Below, in pieces: positions 22,095 to 35,900 of a stretch of DNA of 64,000 nucleotides; the stretch's first letter is position 1; each line of letters begins with the position of its first letter. The notes below the pieces were generated by a model. The model was not told the DNA's origin. It saw only the letters and a list, made by a program, of their open reading frames with translations, and ran no database searches. A program made the position numbers and the translations under genes. This DNA is from Phalacrocorax aristotelis (Eukaryota > Chordata > Aves > Suliformes > Phalacrocoracidae). The DNA lies in assembly GCF_949628215.1 (NCBI RefSeq), contig NW_027441295.1, forward strand, positions 124,001-188,000, in the 5' to 3' direction.

Positions 22095-22530
22095 CCCTCG
22101 GACAGCTTGCAGGTGGCACAGAAGTGGGAGGAGAGGCCCATGCGCCGGCGGGTCGTGCTGCCGACCAGAGGGGCCCTGAGAGGCTGGAGAAAGGGGCTGA
22201 CAGGACCCTCATGCAGCTCACCCCGGGGAAGGGCAAAGTCCCGCACCTGGGAAGGAACAAGCCCTTGCACCAGTACACGCTGGGGGACACCCAGCTGGAA
22301 AGCAGCTGTGCAGACTCCTGGGGACATGGTGGACCCCCAGCTGACCAGTTTGGAGCCGGCAAAGTGCTCCTGGGGCACAGGCGGCTAACTGAGTCCTGGG
22401 CTGCAGTAGGCAAGGCATCAGCAGGAGATGGAGGGAGGTGACCCTTCCCCTGTGCTGTGTCCAGCTCTGGGCTCCCCAGTGCAAGACTCACAGAGCCATA
22501 CTGGAGAGACTCCCCGCCCAGTTTCCGTTG
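22095..22530 (+). mobile_element. CR1 LINE 3' region fragment
   Basis: Plus-strand phrases such as gaagtgggaggagaggcccatgcg, gacaggaccctcatgcagctc and gcacctgggaaggaacaa follow the usual order of the CR1 3' coding and untranslated part. It is diverged, with an internal deletion near 22,370. It ends near agagccatactggagaga. Confidence 0.8.
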
Positions 22531-23490
22531 GGGTCGGACCGTTGGAGCCAACCGCCACCAGTGCCGGCAGGACGGAGCTGTGCTGGCGTGGAGCAGCGCT
22601 GGGAGGAGGCAGAGTCTGGCGTCGGTCTCGGACTAGCAAGCCGGTGACTTTAGAGCAGAACACACTTTTCTCTGGACTTTGGGTAGGAAAAAACAGCCTT
22701 CACTGAGTGGTCTGGGAGGTGGTTAACAGATTGACTTTCAGCCTGAAGTCCTTCAATCTCTGCTAATTGAATATGGTGCCTGTGCAGATGGGATACACTG
22801 TGCAATGTCACTAATTTTTCCTGTCGTCTCTAACCCAAAACTCAAACGAAGTCCTGTCCCCTCGGCTCCTTATCTGAGCGTAGACAAGAGTCACCTTAAC
22901 TTAATGGAACGTCAAGATTCACTCTATTTTTATCACCTTAGAATATGCAACAAATAAATACTTCCTTATTACTCAGCTTTCCAGAACGTGATTTGGTTTG
23001 ACTTGCTAGAATCCAGGTGGGGATTTGCTTGTCTGTAGTGCTGCAGTGGGATTACTGGCAGCGAGCGTTTGTGTGGTGGTGATGCCTAAAGAGACGAGTT
23101 GGGTTGGTGCTCCACTGTGTTAGTTTGCCGATCAACCTGATAAATCTCAGAGTTTGAGGTGGAAAGGCAAGCTGTGTGCTGACGTAAGCGTATAGCCTGT
23201 GAGTTACTTATGTTTGTGAAAAAATGACATCGTTTTGTAAGTCTTATTTCTTAAATCTAAGTAAGCTGGGAACAGGGAAAGTAAAGGTTCAGAAGGATCA
23301 TGTCACACCTTGAATCTGTGTCTACCAAAGTGATTTGCAATCGAATGTAGTTGTAACTCTCCGTTGCCTCAGGGAGTTTTTCTACACCACAAAGAAGTGG
23401 TTCACTTTTGAACGTGAAGAACATGAAGAACCTTTGGTGGGGAAATTTGGTTGTTGTGTGGTAAAGGTTATGAAGAGTCCTCGTTCCTGT
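22531..23490. other. No gene recognised
   Basis: About 1 kb of AT-richer sequence downstream of the CR1 fragment. Nothing recognisable on either strand. Confidence 0.45.
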
Positions 23491-23721
23491 GGTGGCCACG
23501 GGAATTCTGTGCTCAGGATGTGCCAGGGGCAAAGCTGCATATGCAGAGCTCCTGCAGGTGACTGAAGCCCCTGCCATTCTGCAGTTCCCTAAGCGAGCTG
23601 CAATCCGCCAGCAAACTCCGGCCCATCTCAGTGAGCACACCTGTAGCCGTGCCCACAATTCTGAAGTCTGCCACAAACCGAGAGGGGCCTCAGCGTGAAG
23701 CGCAGGGAACCTCCAGATGCA
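23491..23721 (+). repeat. 230-bp direct repeat, left copy
   Basis: From ggtggccacgggaattctgt to gcgcagggaacctccag this stretch recurs at 40,798-41,027 in the same orientation with very few changes. The two copies flank the ADCY10-like gene. The right copy sits just before the start of duplication copy B. Confidence 0.9.
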
Positions 23722-23917
23722 AACCCTTCTCACGCCAAAGCCATTGGCAGGCAGCCGGAGGGGACAAGCCAAAGGAATTCTGCCACTAGAAGGAGTGCTG
23801 CCAGCTGGAAGGGACGGCGGAGGGGACATATGACCTACCTGCGTGCTATGTCCCCACATTTTTCCCCAGTGCCTAGGAAAGAAAGGCCCGACAGCAAAGG
23901 TCATGATAAAAGAGGTA

Positions 23918-23923
23918 TTTAAT
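23918..23923 (-). terminator. ATTAAA overlapping the ADCY10-like stop
   Basis: On the minus strand the stop codon runs straight into taattaaatacc, giving ATTAAA (a common variant poly(A) signal) within a few bases of the stop. If used, the 3' UTR would be only some 20-30 bases. Use is not shown. Confidence 0.35.
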
Positions 23924-26900
23924 TAGATTAGTTCATCTCCACCCCTGCGGTGGGCATCTGCTGCCCGACAGGAGTCCGCTGCCCTGTCCGTGTTGGCCTT
24001 CATGCGCGCTGCCAGGCGGGAGAACGTCTGCCTGCTGGAAGTGCCCTCCAGGCTGAAGAGCTGCTCCAGTAAGGAAAGGCAGCAGCTCTGCTGCAGCAGC
24101 CAGGCTAGCCTCTTCCTCCTGCCACACAAGAGAAAGTGATGGGCCCAGAGGCTCTAGCTGTACAGTGCTAAAGCGACCAGGGCGGGGGGAGAGCAGGGCG
24201 GTGGACAAGCCGGTTACACCTCCTCGGAGGAAAGGGGGCTGATGGAAGGAGGGCTGCTGGAGCAGAAGGCAGCAAACAAAGATGTGCCGCCGGGGGAAGC
24301 TGACCGCTTGAGAGGGCGTGTTGGCACTACGGCCTCAGGTTAGGTGTGGCCTCAAGACTGGGCTCAAGCAGCTCTGGGCCTGGATGCTTGGGACCAGGTG
24401 GGAAATGGCTCTTCCTCCCCTGGCTTCTCACTTCTGCTTCTTACCGGGCCTCCTGCGGAAGGGAGGCTGCTCTTCTGGCAACGTAAGCGGCACACTGCAA
24501 CTTTTCCACCTGAGACTTGACCAAGGCTCCAACGGTGGTCCGGGGGAACTTCCTTTTGAGCAGGCTCAAAGCCTCCAGGATCATTTTCTTTGCCAGCTCC
24601 ATGCGTCCCATACGATAGCAGACCTGCAAGGGAAAAGGGAAACGTCCCGATGGGGACCAGTGGCCCAAGAGACTGCAGGAATCTGCCAGTGGCTGCAGAT
24701 GCCCCAGGGACATCCCCTGCAACTGGGGAAGGCGTCCAGCTCTGTCCCCCCGGAGATCCCGCCGGACCTCTCCGTCTCTTTACCTCCCCTTTGAGGCTGA
24801 AGAAGGTGGCCTCTTCAAAGCGGGCTATCACATTCGCTTTCTTGTCTACGGAGTTCCTCAGGACCTCCGCTTCATTCAGCTTCACGAGGGCCTTTGTGCA
24901 AGCACACAGAGAGCAGCAGGTGAGCGTGGGTGCAGAGCCCACAGCCAGCCTTGCCCTTCCCCCTTGCCTCTGGCGTCTGTCTTAAGAGGGCCTGTTCCTC
25001 CCCCTCGGTGATGCCCGCTCAAACACAGTCACACTGGCTCAGAGCGCAGGCACCACTGATCCTTCAGACCGCCTCCCTGCTAACGCCCCTTGTCCTAAGG
25101 GCACAGTGCCCTGTGCCTCTTGCCGCAGAAGAGGCAAAGCAGGGGAAGAAGTCAGGGTCTGAGCCCAGCGTTTCCCTTCTGAGGCCCCACAGAGGCATGC
25201 CCTGTTGCAACGGGGAAGTTGTCCTGCCCAGAGCCAGGCGACTGAGAGGACTCCGTGCACAGAGGGTGCTGGCAAGCAGGGCAACTCACCATGTCGCTGT
25301 TGGAGACATGCAGGTAGGCAGCCGCACACTCCAGAAGGTAGTAGAAGGCTCTGGCAGCATCGCCCATTGCCATGTAGTGGCGAGCCAAAGGCACCAGCAC
25401 CGATTCCACGATGGCTTTGCACTCACAGGAGCATGCGCCGCTGTCCTTCCCATCGGCCTTGCTGGGCACCTCAGTTGTCTGTTCGCTCTTTGCCACAGGC
25501 CGCCCTGCCACACTAGTCAGAGGACGGTTCCCAGGGGAAGAAGAGAGCAAAGAATACACAGGCATCACTTAGAGTGGTCTTTCTCCCCACACAGACGACA
25601 GAAAAAGCCCTTTGTTCAAAGCAGAGCGTGAGGCCACGGGCAGGCGTGACTCATGCAGGTGCTCCTCCCCTGCAGATTTTGCCAGCGCTGCTCGGTAGGA
25701 ACTGGAAAGCAAGGGCTGCTCCGGTGACGTGTGACCATTGCCCTGAGCCCATGGGCTTCCTCAAGCACTCTCTCATCTCCATGGCCATCTCCTCCCAGCT
25801 CCCACCCCACAGACAGCCTCTTCCCTAAGCTACAGTCACAACCGGCAGCCAGATTCCCGAGTTTCCTTTGCCTCCTGTGGAGACCCTGTGCTCACTGGCT
25901 TCAAAAATAACCAAAACCTGGTCTGCTCACCCAAAATCCTCCCCCATGAAAGCCTGCTGCTGCCGCCGCAGTGCATCTTCAGCATCTGGCGAGAACACAG
26001 GGGGTTAGACACCTCCTCGCGTACGCCGGGGTAGGAGCTGCTCTCCCTCTCCCAGCGGGGCTTGCAAGGATCCTTGCAAGGGTCCCAACACACTGAGGAA
26101 AGCCTGCAGTGGTCATCCTCACCTCCTGGGCTTGTCCCTAGCAGATCTACTCCCACCCGATCCCCAGCACACACCCCTGGGCTCCTGGAGGGCCCGGGCT
26201 GTGGAGCACGGCGCACAGCATACCCTCAGTGGCGTGGGTCCTATCCCTCTTCAGCTGCTCTCCTGCAAGCACCAAGGTCTCCCAGCTGCGTGAGTCGCCC
26301 TGGTCAGCAGAGCCCTGGCACCTCCCTCCATCCTGGGTGCTGGTGACGGCGAAGCGGTGGAAGGCAACAAACTCTCCTTGGCCGCAGCTCTTGCATTTGT
26401 GCGCGTGCCGCTCCAGGAAGGCGGCACACGTGCGGTGCAAGGCGACCCGCTGTCTCTTGGGCCACAGCTGGTAGGCAGCCTCCTGCAGCAGCACGACACG
26501 GAAGGCCAGAGCGCCAGACTGCTGCACCACGGTCATCCTCAGAGCGGGCGTCTCCACATCTGCAAGGCAAAGGGCCTTTGCATCAGCCCCAGCTGGGGCC
26601 AAGGCTCAGGGCCATCCCAGCCGGGACACCAAAGTCACGCCTTGGGGCGCACCCTCGGCAGCAAACCTGCACTGCTGCACACCGAGCCTTGCAGCACGGG
26701 GTGGAAGGGCCCAGCTTGCCTTGCTTGACGCTAGCACGGCCCTGGGGACACAGTGCTCAGCTGCGCTCCAGGCAGCAGCTGGGGATGTTGCTGCCAGCCA
26801 AAGCGAGCCCTGGCCCGCGCTTTCTCCCTGCTCTTGGCAAGGCAGTCCCCAGCCTCCTGAGCTTCCCGCCCTGCTCCACAGGGGAATCAAAGCTGAGTGA

Positions 26901-29900
26901 AAGCCTGTCAAAGGGCCCGGGGCTCTCTGGAGGCCATCTTTGGTCTGGACGCTGCAGGCGGCCCGCAGAGGATGTCAGGGGTTCCACAAGCCCTCCTATG
27001 CCTGCGCTATAAGCAGCGCCTGGAGGCCGCGGAGCAGAGGCACTTGGGACGGCTGGTGGGAACTCCCCTCCACCACAAAGCTCGTGTGCTTTGAGATCGG
27101 CTCGTAAGATCTTTGCACAACCCCTCCTGAACAGCCATGCCTGCCTGAGCTCCACCCAGCCATCACCGGGGGCGGGGGCAGGGGGGGAGCGCACCATGCC
27201 CGGGGGAGCCCATCAGGACACAGCTGGGAGCTCCCTTGTCCACCTCACTGCTACCACTTACCGCTCTCCGCCTGCACAGAGGTGCCTGGCCTCTTGGTAG
27301 GATCTTGGACATCTTCTGGCACCTCTGTGTTTTTCAGCCACTTAAGGATGTTGTCCTTCACCAGCATGGTCAACACACAATTCACCTTGTGCCTCATGTC
27401 AGCCGGAAGGACGTGCAAGAGCAGCTGGGTGGTAAACACGGGCCCGATGACAGCCGCATACTTCAAAACGGTCTGCTTCAGCGGCTTTAGCTGGTCCAGC
27501 TGAGACAGCGCAATCTCTGCCAGAAAGAAGCAACACATCTCTCTCTCGCCTCTTCCCCATGCTCAGGCTGGAGAGTTTCAACACAGGAAACGGGGTAGAT
27601 GTTGGCCTCCTCTCCTCGGGACTGCACCTGCTGGGCAATCGCAACCCAGGGCAGGCGTCTTCAAAATGGCTCCGCTCCTGCTGCAGCCACCGGCCACAAG
27701 GCCTGGGGAAAAGCGAGACGCTCAAACGCACGCTCCCCCACCAAGGGTGAGGAGGGCAGGACCCAGCAGGTCCATGCAGCCCATGATGCGCCCTACCAGG
27801 TCTGGAGTAGGTTTTTGCCCTACAGTGCGCACAGAGAACAGAGAACTTTCCCCAGCCCAGAGGTGGACTCGGAGCTCCACACAACGATTGTCTGAACGTG
27901 GCCAGACGATACTACTCCTTTCTTTTCCATTTCTTCCTGTTCTTTTTGGACAAAACCGCTTTACAGCAGGAATGCTTTAGCGTGACATTTCTTCCAGGAT
28001 CATACAAATGGGGGTGGCTAGAGAGGAGGGACACTCATCGACAGTTCCCAAGCTGAGAGGGTGACTCTGCAGCACACAGATGCCTAGCCTCCCTCTAGCT
28101 GATGCCCCGCGAAGGGGCCCCAGCACAGCTGCGAGCCGCCAGAGCGGCGCTCGGACCCTCACCTTTCAAGGTGACGGGCAGCACGGTGTTCTCCAGGTTC
28201 ACGTCCGGTCTGATGGTGCAGACCCTGCCATCACTCCCTGCGCTGGAGCTCGACGTTGCTGCAAGACAGTTTCCACTGCAAGCGCGTCTTTCGGGACATG
28301 GTTTAGGAGGTGTTGGGCTGACAGTTGGACTTGACGATCTTAGAGGTGTTTTTCAACCTTACTGATTCTATAATGATTCTGTGAATGTAGAGCCCTCCCA
28401 AAGATGTTCTGCCTTCACACCAGCTTTCCCAAACAGTCTCCACAGCCAGGGAAATTGGGAAACTTCTATTACCATCCTTTTCTTCTGTGACCGGCACCCT
28501 TGTGGGGATTTTATGGTTTTGGATTCAAGATTCCTGGGCCTGTCCCTCACCTCAAGCTGGGATTTGTTCTCAAGGGAGCTGCCCTATGGCCAAGGTAAAT
28601 TACAGGCCCATTAGAATGCCTAAGAAACACCAGGATCAAATGTGCTCCGGAACAATTTCCCCCGCATTTTAGCACCCAACTCCTGCCCCAGGAATTTAGG
28701 CCCCTCCAAGCCACCAGAAGTCGCTAGCCCCTGCTTTGGCTCACAACGGTAAGGCACGCAGGAGCCCACGCCTCTGCCAGGCCAAGTTCTGCACTGCTGC
28801 AAGATGTGACTCTGCCCAGATCCACGGGGGAATGACGGGGCAAGACCGTGCCGCAGAGAATGCGCCACAGCAACGCGCTAGTCGGCAGCAAAGGTGCTTA
28901 CCGATCAGGCTCTCCCAGCTGCCCTCTGCTTTTTCACCCCGCCTCCGGGTGTGGAACAAGAGCATGTCGTTGCGACGAAGGCAGCGCAGCAGCTCCTCGC
29001 AGTAATACGGGATCCCCAAGCTTCTTTGGATCAGGAACCTGGACAGGGGCAGACCCAGCAATGAGCAGCACAAGGAAAGTAAGGTGGAACACCGTTCAGG
29101 GGGGCCGCGACTCCCTCGGGCATAACAGAGTAGCCAGCATCTCCGTCACAGCCACACCTCACTTTTGAAAGGGGCGCTGGCTTGGCCTTTTGGGCCCCCC
29201 TGAACCTCCAGCCTTGGCTGAAGTCCACGCCAAAAGAGAGGCGGACAATGCCCAAAGCACGGAGCAGCGAGCCCTGCCTTTCCTCTCCTCGGGAGCCTAG
29301 ATCCTCCCTGGCAGCAGGACGGACCTCTGCCCCAGGGAATCTCCCCCACAGCCCGGCCACCTAGACCAAGGCCGTTTCGCACCCCAGACACGCTTGGCCT
29401 CGGCACTCTTCCTCCCTTCCTCCCTGCGCAACAGCGAAGGGATGACACCTCCCACGCTCTGTGTCTGGGGAGTTGCCCGCTCTCAGCTCACACCTGCCAG
29501 GGCGAGGCATAACATGCAACCCCCGTGGGCCCAGTACTCACGGGAGCCAGTGATGCTTCTAGCCGCCCTGCGCTGCCTTTCCTGGGGCGTTGATGCCCTC
29601 CCATGCTCTGCATCGGTTCAAGCCCTCAGGAAGAGCTCCCCTGCCTCCCACTTACCTCGCTAGATCCCTGGAGATGCTGACCACTCCGAGGTCCTGGCAG
29701 ACTTTCTGCACCACAGCTGAAGATTTCAGCTTGTCCAGATGACAATAGGTGATGTTCTGGGACATTGCGCTGTCTCCTGCGGCTTTGCAGAAGGCCTCTG
29801 TTCTCACATAGCCCGGGGCTAAGCTCATGACCATGAAGCTGGAGACGTTTTGGAGCACGGGTGACACGATACTCCAGGAGGCAGGGTCGATGAAATGGGC

Positions 29901-32900
29901 ATTGTCGATGACAAATATGCCAAATTCTCCTCCCATGACCTGAAAAAAAGCCAGGTTGTTCTGAGGGGAATCCGGTGCATTTTCAAGTGCCTTCCAGGGG
30001 AGGAGATTTACCCTCTGTCTCTTGAGAGGATTCTCGGAAGTCTCTCCCCAACCCGTTCCCTGCTCAGATGCTGACTGGCTCGTAATTCCGTTGAGACTTT
30101 AAGGTCACGCCTAATGTTGCTTGCTCCGCAGAAGGAGGGAGCTTGGGCAAGGGAATGCGGAAGACGTCGTTCTTCCTCCAGGGAACATTGCTTTATGGGA
30201 GGGCGGGGTTGTTTTCCTTCTCTGACCAGGAGGACGGAAGGAGAAATGCTCACCTTCTCTAGCACTTTTGCCCACGTCGAGTGCAATTCCATTAGCCTTT
30301 GAGGTTCACACATCTTGCGAACCTTGTCCGAAACGGGAAACTGGCCAGGAAAAGCAGAGTCAGGGAGAAAGGTCACTCCGGGGCTAGGCACACCTCCCCA
30401 CCAAGCAAGACCGCAGAGCAAACCACCTCTGCTGGCCTCAGCACCCTCCCTCTCCCCAGCACAGGGCCAAGAAGCCACAGTGGGGCTTCACCTGGAGCCT
30501 AAAGCAGAGGCCCTCTGCCCAGGGTCTCTGGCAGGCCTCTCGCTCTCACCTCGACAAAGAAAATGCCGTTGAGGAGGCAATAGCTGCTCTCTTCGATTAT
30601 CCCTTCGAGCTTTGCCTGCAACACGCGCTCCTTGTCACTGCGCAGTTCACAGTCCTGGAGGCCCAGGGCTTTGGCCATCAGCTTACGGAGGGCAGAGAAG
30701 GACTGCCTCACGTTGACCTCTAGCAGTTCCATCGCAACTACCCTGCCGTGCAAAAGCAAAAGGGACTGAGATCCCCAACAGCCCGAGCCTTCTAAGACCA
30801 AAGGGGTGGAGATGCCCTTGCAGGGGGCTCTTCAGCCACCCATCTCAAAGTGCTTCCCAGAGAAGCCCGCGCTTTTCACTCCTCGTACGAGAAAGGGCAC
30901 ACAGGGGCAGCTGGTGCCAAGCCACTGGCAGAGCCAGGTCCGGACCCTGTGTCTCGGCAGCGCCAGCCCAGGTCTCGCTACTTCCCCCCTGCACAGGAAC
31001 TCACAGGGCTCAGAGGCAAGGATGGAGCAAGTGGTGAGTTTGCCTTTGGGCTCCAGACCTTAGTACTCTGCCTCCCAGAGCACAGGAAGGCTTTTCTGCC
31101 CCAGTGCTCCTTCTGGGAAACAGGTAGAGGGCAAGCAGAGCTTCTGAGCTGGCCACCCTGCTGTCTGTTGCGTCTGGAGCCAGATGCAAAGCACTGAGCC
31201 TGGGCTCTTCCCGACTATCCGTGCCTGGCCCAGAGGTGAAGGAGGAAAGGCTGTGGCTCAAGAAGCCGCCTCCAACTCCCCAAAGAGGCAGAGGTGGGAG
31301 CAGGGCACGCAGGAGCTCCTAAGGAGTGTCTCCAGGAGGCTTTTTCAGGCCTCTGCAGTCCAAGAGCCAAACGCACTGGCAGAGGGGCTGGAGTGTTCCA
31401 CGGTTGTCAGGGGATGGGCAGGGGCAGTGTCCCAAAGCTACAGGTCAAAAACCTGTACCTGTGGCCAGCAGCCTGGCCTAAAGAGGCCAGTTCAGCAAGT
31501 AAGTGGCTCTTTCCGGAGCCCATCGTGCCCTCAAATGCCAGGATGTGGCTTTGCCCAAAATCCTTATAGGCTTTCAAGCAGCTGACAAAAAGGTCAATCT
31601 CCTTCTCCCGACCTGTGAAGACACACAAGGAAACGAGCTGCTGGGGGTGCTGAAAAGCAAAGAGACGTCCCTTTTGCTGCCACCCTCCACCGCAGTTTCC
31701 CTCCCCACCACCACATATAACATGACAGCCTGCCTACACCCAGGCCTCCTTCCATCAAGGCACCAAGCGATTAAAGGCATCCCGAGCGTCCTGATGTTTC
31801 CGTATCTACACCCAGATGCTGCCAGGAAAGGAACTCTGAGGAGTACAAGGGCGAGAACCCACAAACACTCTCCGTCAGTCTGGCAGAAGGAAACCTCTCT
31901 CCTGAACCCAAAGACAAGGATCAGCTTAGCCCCCGGGCTTGAGCAGCTCCATAGTAGAAAGGAACCTTCCTACCAGGTCTGGAGCACGGCGGGGAGCACC
32001 AGGCACCTCACCCTGCTTTCCACCCCAGAGATATCAAACAAATAGGGACGAACCAGGCAGCACTGCCTTAGGGTCGCTGCAGGCAGCACCATCCCTGGCA
32101 AAAGCTTCTCCCTACCCAGCGTGGCACTAAGCGCTACCAAGGGGAAGAAAGTGGCGTTCAGAAGAGCACGGCGTTCTCCACCTACCCAGCAAGGGAGCGT
32201 ACTCTGACCTCTCCTTGGTGAGACTCATGTCAAGTATGCTAGAAGCAGGGGAAAAGAAAACACAAGTCAATGAGGTGGGGAGAAGCCAGGGGACATAGAG
32301 AAGCAGCCTGGCGTGGAGGGGCAGGACGTGTTCCTCGGGTACCGGCTTTTCTTTTGAGCAGCGTGTCACCCCCTGCACGCTCCCCCAGCCAAAGTTCAAG
32401 CTGCACGCTAGGACAGCTTCAAGCATAAAGAAGCCCAACGACCGCAGCAGGGTGGGAGAACGTATCGAGAGTTCATCACCATGGGCCAAACCCAGAGAAC
32501 TCGGAGACACGTGAAAGAAGCCAGGGTGTGCTGTTGCCTAGCAGACAGCTTTACCACGTTGGCCAAGAAAAACAAGTGTCTTGGAAAGGAGGACTTGTGT
32601 CCCTGAACGGGTTGGGATGCCAAGTACCTGGCACCTTTGCCTCAAGTCTTCCTGTAGTTCAAAGAGATGGCAATGTTAACATTCAAACCGTCACCCAAAG
32701 AGAAGGGCAAATCCTGGCCCAGAGGAAGAGCTGAGATTTCAGCAGGAAGACATGAGGAAGAGTGTCCCAATGGTCCACCTTTCCCCATGGGAACCAGACT
32801 GGCCCAAAGCTTCCTGCTCGGAAGCAGCTGGGACAAAAAACTCCTTGGGTCAGCATTACCAGGGCACATGGTGGAGCAAGCACAGCACGGAAAGCACAGT

Positions 32901-35900
32901 CGAAAGCCATTTGGGCAGAGCCTGCAAGGCCACCTTGCATCTACCCAGACAGAAGAATCTTCCCAATCCCTGTGGCTTCACTCCCGCTCTCTCAGCAGCA
33001 GGAGGCAGCACGGGAGAGGGGCAAAAAGCCTCCCACGCCAGGGCTTCTGACCATCTCAGCAACTGGGAAGGCAGACCAGCTTGGTCTCTCGCTGCACAAC
33101 TCCTCTTTCTCGCCGAGGCTGCACCCTTGGTGCCACCGTCCCTTCATCCAGCCCTCTCAGAGGACACTCACCTCGCCTTGGTGACTCCCACATATTGATA
33201 GATAGTGCCAGGACGGATAATGCCTTTCATTTTTCTCTCTGGCAGCTCCTTGAAGTAGTAAGGGGGCAGCCGAGAGGCGGCATAAGTCGCTGCATCACAG
33301 GACACCAGCCCAGGGTAGCGCACCATCATCCGGGCTGCCAAATTCACCTTCTGGCCAAGGACTGCCAGGGAGAGAGACAGAGAGAGAGCACGCGTTGATG
33401 TACCTGTGCCACCAGCCCCGCGGCGCCCTGCCACGCCAAGGGCTGCCTCCCCTCTGGCACAGGCCAACGCCACAGCGGGGTCAGCAGAACCCAGGGGAAC
33501 AATCGGCCATGGAGCCCGTTCTCCCACCCCGGGCCAGGACCAGCACCGCCTGGGCCGTTCCTGAGTGGCTGCTGGGCAAGCCCTCTCCCAGCCCGCCTTC
33601 CTCTTCCAGACTGCTGTGCTTAAGCAGGCCCAGGCCAACCTTCCGCGCCTCAGGCACACGCCTCCTACCTGTGTATTCATTCCTCAGAGGGTGGCCGGTG
33701 ATGCCGCAGAACACCATCCCGCTGGTAACGGCAACGGACACTGCCCTGGCACACAGGGAAACAGCGCAGCTTCAGCAGCGCCCCACGCACAGTCCTGCCC
33801 GCCCAGCTTCATCCCCTCCCGCACCTCCCCTCGGCCCTAGCCTGGGCCACCTGCCATCCTGCCCTGCCAGCGCGGGCCTTGGGGGCCTGGAGAGCTCAGG
33901 GACGCAATATACGTGCGTTGCAAGGGACAAGGGACATGGGCAGAGTTTTGGACACTTCCCCTGAGGCCTCTTTCCCTGAGATGCGACCGGCAGAAGGCCA
34001 CGGCCCTCTCGTGAGCAAAGAGGGAGGGAAGAAGGCGCCCACAGCGTCACCACCTGCGGTGACAGAAACTTGAGATCAGGTGGTTGGGCCCCAGCCCTGT
34101 TCATGGGCCAGTTGCTCGGAAGGGCCTGTCTCTGGCACTGAAGAGCCTCTCGCCCTCGTGAGGGCTCGTTCCGGTGCGAGGGCTAGCACGGTGTGCTTGG
34201 AGGGGCTCTGCCTGGCTGCCATGGGCCTCAGCCATGGCTCGCCTGCCACCTCTCAGGGCACTGCTTCCTTCCTGCCAGGGACGAGGGAGGGCAAGCTAGA
34301 AGGCACATCTCTTTCGGGTAAGCCCCCTTGCACTGTCCTAGGCACCCGGCACACCCACGCCCCCTGCCACATGCTCACTTTTTTCCCCCAAACATCGTCG
34401 AGAAGGAGTTGAAGATCTGAACAGCGCTCTGCAAGGCGTGCAGGCTCTTGTAGGGCAGCTTTTCTCCAATGAGTCCAAACACACAGAGGAACGTGCAGCC
34501 CTGCCAAGGACAGAAGCGGCACATCTTGCTACAATGCCTCAGAGGGAATCACCCCCTCTTGCTCACCGACCACCCTCTCGGGCTGCGGGGAGGCGATTGC
34601 TCACGCACACACTCACTTTATCGCACAGGAGGACTTTGTTGACTTCGCCCTTGTGAGGAGAGAGGATTTCTAGCAACATCCTGCTGGCACTGTGGAGGAA
34701 CTCAAAGACTTCTGCTGTGCTGATGATATCTGCAGACAACTGCAGGTGGACAAAGAGGCTGGTGACTGGCCGTAGCTCAGAGAAGAGGTCCAGCGGCAGT
34801 CTGTCGTCAAGCTGGAAGACAAGAGCACACGGGCTTCACCAGCCTGCTCTCCCACGGGCTTACTGCCCACACCAGATGCCGAGGGAGAGCAGGCGTACCG
34901 GCAATAGCCTGCCGGTACTACTGGAGGAAGGGGGGAAATCCTCCTCTCCGTGCACATGGCGGGCAGGCTTCACCAGCCTGCGGCAGGCAGGTACCGAACC
35001 ATAACACAAATGACAAAGGAGGACAAGGCACACAAAGGAGGACAAGGCACGCACTGGTGCAGCCCGGGTGCCCCTTGGCTCAGTTTGCCCATGTTCTTGT
35101 CTCAGGGTGCATTTTCTTTGGTTTTCTCTTCTCCTGAGAACTCCATCTGTGCAATGCACCTCTTTTCTGCCCGCCAAAAATGCAGCCCCAGCAGTGGTGG
35201 CCTGGACGTACCTTCCTGAGAGCAGCTTCTGGTATGTACTTCCGAAACATCTCCACCAATTTAGGACGGTTGGACAAGACACGAGTAGGCCTCATGGCAC
35301 CTGAGGAGAGAAAACGCAGGTGGTCGCTCGAAGGATGGCACTAGGAGGTGTTGGAAAGCAGGGGCTGGCACTGGAAACGGGGGAGAAAGAGTCTTCTGCC
35401 TTTGCTCATGTTGCCACCTGCTGACACTCAGGGCAGAGCTGTCCCCTGGAAGGAGGAGGCGGCAGCGGCAGCAGTGACTGCCCCAGCTGATGCACAGGAG
35501 GGACAAAAGCAGGGGCGCTAACTGAAAGGGGGAAGAGGGCTGGGGTGGTTCCCCTCTGGCCCCTGAAGCAGCCAGGCCCCACCTTTGCAGGCAATCACAG
35601 AACAAGGTGAAGTTGGCACGCACCTTCCCCTTCCAAGCGGTGGCTCAATGGGTGTCGTACAAGCTTGCGCAACGCTTCTTGGCGTTCTGACCGAGACATC
35701 TGATCCATGCCCGTAACCTGAAGACACACAGAATCAGAGAACTGCCACTGGCCGCCCCAGGACTCCAGGGGACAGAGCCTGCCCTCACCGTCACTGCCCA
35801 GAAAAGGGGAGAACAAGCCCACCTGGCTGGATGGGACAGCAGTGCTTCCTCAGAAGCACCGGAGCTGGGCAGGCATCACCCAAGCATCCCCCAGCTGTCA

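Noticed and set aside
31407-31458. Continuation of the P-loop exon of the ADCY10-like gene to 31,407
   Set aside because: A good donor (cacag/gtacag) at 31,459 joins in phase to the next exon; the extension has no homology.
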